A stretch of 41,246 nucleotides of DNA from Prochlorococcus sp. AG-355-N18 (GTDB taxonomy: Bacteria; Cyanobacteriota; Cyanobacteriia; PCC-6307; Cyanobiaceae). How positions within the stretch are numbered: position 1 is the first letter of the stretch; each line of letters begins with the position of its first letter. Shown here piece after piece: positions 39,532 through 41,246 of the stretch. The DNA lies in NCBI GenBank assembly GCA_003278535.1, contig QCEG01000011.1, positions 1-41,246 on the forward strand. Direction: 5' to 3'. A program made the translations under genes and the position numbers. The notes under the pieces were generated by a model, which was given only the letters and a program-made list of their open reading frames with translations, was not told the origin of the DNA and ran no database searches.

Positions 39532-39590
39532 TGTTGACTCTGAGGTTTTAACCGTTGACTCCTTATCTACTTCTAGTTGTGACTCGCTAG
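39532..39590 (+). repeat. GTTGACTC direct repeats upstream of the 39627 gene
   Basis: GTTGACTC occurs near 39534 and 39563 with a variant GTTGTGACTC near 39576. Their position in the 300-base gap 39326-39626, just before a small gene, suggests a regulator site. The rest of that gap holds only the terminator. Confidence 0.4.
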
Positions 39591-39626
39591 TTTCAAGATT
39601 CAAAAACGGTCTTTATATATTAAATT

Positions 39627-39764
39627 ATGGAAAAAAAAATCGCAAAGAAATACGCCGATCTTATAGTCCAAGCTAATAATTCAACTGGCAGAAAAGAAGC
39701 TTTGTTATTGATCAAACAAGCAACAAAATTAAAAACCAAACTGGATCAATACGAAATGATGTAG
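39627..39764 (+). CDS. Small helical protein, paralogue of 19757-19891 (45 aa)
   Basis: MEKKIAKKYADLIVQANNST, then GRKEALLLIKQATKL. Same layout as the protein at 19757: a Lys-rich head, QANNSTGRKE turn, second helix. Function unknown. Confidence 0.6.
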   Translation: MEKKIAKKYADLIVQANNSTGRKEALLLIKQATKLKTKLDQYEMM

Positions 39765-39876
39765 TCTCTTAAAATCTACAGGATATTCAAGATGAGTTAG
39801 AAACTAGTTCCTTTTTTTTTATCCTGCTATAAAAAATACTAAGAGATTATTTAACTTCTCTGCTTTAATAAAAATC

Positions 39877-40167
39877 GTGGAATTAACTGAGCTAATTAAG
39901 GATTACGTTGCTACAGAATTATTATCCAGTATTGAAATTGATTTTCTTGAAGGAGAATTATGGGAAACCACTCAACATATTGCAGAAATAAATACAGTTA
40001 TCAAAGCTCCAAAAAATATATGTAAGAAATTGGGACTAGATGAAAAATCTTGCTGGCAATTATGTTGTGCAGCCGTTCTTGACTCCTCAAGACCATTAAA
40101 AAATGGACAAAATAGAGTAGATGATTTTAAAAAATTAATTCATCGATATGAAATCAGCTACATATAA
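39877..40167 (+). CDS. Hypothetical protein, distant relative of 21512-21811
   Basis: 96 residues, GTG start at 39877. ELLSSIEIDFLEGELWETTQ, then KAPKNICKKLGLDEKSCWQL and CCAAVLDSSRPLKNGQ. A run of Cys (CWQLCCAA) stands out; it is soluble otherwise. Thirteen bases before the next gene. Confidence 0.55.
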   Translation: MELTELIKDYVATELLSSIEIDFLEGELWETTQHIAEINTVIKAPKNICKKLGLDEKSCWQLCCAAVLDSSRPLKNGQNRVDDFKKLIHRYEISYI

Positions 40168-40179
40168 ACTAAAGACTCA

Positions 40180-40476
40180 ATGATACGTTTACTTATTGCA
40201 TCAATTCTTTTTTTTACTCCACTAGGAGGTTTTGCTGATGAAAAGCTAAGAGAAATTGAGAATGAAGCTATAAATCTTGTTATTAAAAAATATGGAAAAG
40301 GCTTAGAAAATAGATTAAAAGGAACGGGAGTAACTCCCAGTTATCGAAGTTGGTATGAAAATGATTGTTTTGTAAGTATTGCAGCAGGTACATACCAAGA
40401 AGATACTTGGTCGGCAATGAAGTGGTTTAGCGTTAATGTCTGTTCTGAATCAGCTGAAATAATGGAAAGTGAATGA
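40180..40476 (+). CDS. Small secreted protein (98 aa)
   Basis: Signal peptide (about 1-19, LLIASILFFTPLGGFA), then a helical and strand domain with two Cys (ENDCFVSIAAGTY ... VNVCSES) that may pair. Overlaps the amidotransferase gene by four bases (ATGA). Family unknown. Confidence 0.6.
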   Translation: MIRLLIASILFFTPLGGFADEKLREIENEAINLVIKKYGKGLENRLKGTGVTPSYRSWYENDCFVSIAAGTYQEDTWSAMKWFSVNVCSESAEIMESE

Positions 40477-41210
40477 AGGTAATAAAACGCCTATTGGTTT
40501 TGCAGCATTTAGAAATAGAGGGGCCTGGTCTTTTTGAACAATTTGCTAAAGAAAGAGATTTAAAAATAGAAATTATTCGTTTAGATAATAAAAATGCTCT
40601 GCCGCAAACAAAAAAAGGTGACTTAACTTTAATTATGGGTGGACCAATGGGTGTTAAAGATATTGGAAGCGGAAAATATCCATGGCTTAAGTTAGAAAGA
40701 GATTTTATAAAAAAAGAATTAGAAAATGAGAGACCTATCGTCGGTGTTTGCTTAGGTGCTCAGTTGCTTGCGAGTGCTGCTGGGGGAGATGTAGAAATTC
40801 TTAAATATGGAACACCTCCAAAAGCATTACCAGAAATTGGATGGTCTCAAATTTTTATAGACAAATCGAATAAAGACTTTAAAGCACTGTTTGAAGACCC
40901 TTTTCATGTACTACATTGGCATGGAGATAGGATTTTATTACCTAATAAAGCAGTACTCATTGCTAGTAGTGCACGTTGTAAGGAACAGTTTTTTAGGATT
41001 GGCAATTTTGCTTACGGATTACAATTCCATATAGAGACGACGGGGGGAATGATAAATAACTGGATTAAAGAAGATAAAGAGTTTGTCCTTAAAGGATTAG
41101 GCTTAAATGGTCAGGAAATTTTAAAAGAAGAGAATAAAAAATATATTGATAAAACTTTTTCAAAAAGAAAACTTCTGATAAGTAAATTATTTGAATTATT
41201 AGATAATTAA
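40473..41210 (+). CDS. Class I glutamine amidotransferase domain protein
   Basis: 245 residues. The nucleophile elbow GVCLGAQLLA, the oxyanion part LIMGGPMGV and the catalytic His/Glu in LQFHIETT form a full triad, so hydrolysis of glutamine is likely. The family is the GMP-synthase-like stand-alone GATase group; the ammonia acceptor or true substrate is unknown. Normal length. Coupled to the small secreted protein before it by overlap. Located near the nitrate cluster but with no evident pathway link. Confidence 0.88.
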   Translation: MKVIKRLLVLQHLEIEGPGLFEQFAKERDLKIEIIRLDNKNALPQTKKGDLTLIMGGPMGVKDIGSGKYPWLKLERDFIKKELENERPIVGVCLGAQLLASAAGGDVEILKYGTPPKALPEIGWSQIFIDKSNKDFKALFEDPFHVLHWHGDRILLPNKAVLIASSARCKEQFFRIGNFAYGLQFHIETTGGMINNWIKEDKEFVLKGLGLNGQEILKEENKKYIDKTFSKRKLLISKLFELLDN

Positions 41211-41246
41211 AAAGGGCATAATCCAGTAAAAAAGGGCTTGATAAAG

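Overview
The window is AT-rich DNA from a marine picocyanobacterium, almost certainly Prochlorococcus. It is packed with very short genes and with families I associate with that genus: DUF1651-like, DUF3764-like and DUF3303-like proteins, MGEAKRR-type proteins, DUF3721 and a high-light-inducible protein. No rRNA, intact tRNA or CRISPR array is present. Assignments rest on reading the sequence and on remembered family signatures; no database search was run.

Layout. (1) Positions 1-5250 look like the right-hand part of an integrative element. There is the C-terminal part of an HK97-type capsid protein, structured DNA, a small HTH gene, a leftward array of small genes, and a leftward tyrosine recombinase whose upstream side faces a 3' fragment of tRNA-Pro(UGG). 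This arrangement fits a phage-satellite-like element of the tycheposon type. (2) Positions 5250-14130 are an island of small genes. It holds a second tRNA 3' fragment, two copies of a helically phased repeat array, and the rest of a family of gene-boundary repeats. (3) Positions 14130-27050 hold many small hypothetical genes, a putative copper/redox operon (MauE-like, DUF411/CopG-like, DUF3721, PepSY-like), an NSS-family sodium symporter with a probable frameshift, a divergent SelO-like protein and a secreted cupin. (4) Positions 27146-38615 are a nitrate assimilation supercluster: nirA, a HEAT-like gene, moaB, moaD, moaE, moeA, moaC, narM, narB, nrtP, mobA and moaA. Two perfect NtcA boxes (GTA-N8-TAC) lie between the divergent nrtP and mobA genes. 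(5) Positions 38690-41246 hold further small genes and a class I glutamine amidotransferase.

The most unusual structure is a cassette-like organisation between about 1.35 and 13.8 kb. Directly after many stop codons lies a repeat (element A) that reads as a tiny ORF with consensus MKRLLLAPLIVSN. Directly before many start codons lies a second repeat (element B). B has the core TTGACAGTCGATCTA, a -10-like hexamer, and often a short hairpin with a T-tract that abuts the ATG. A and B are often fused, the TGA of A lying inside the TTGACAG of B. One complete solitary B-gene-A unit lies in the opposite orientation to the rest (6101-6556). Together these suggest modular, mobile gene cassettes with their own promoter/leader.

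How the genes work together. NrtP imports nitrate. NarB, helped by NarM, reduces it to nitrite, and NirA reduces nitrite to ammonium. The moa/moe/mob genes make the molybdenum cofactor for NarB; moeB and a molybdate transporter are not in the window. The island genes are mostly of unknown function. Several are visibly broken, by an in-frame TGA or by homopolymer frameshifts.
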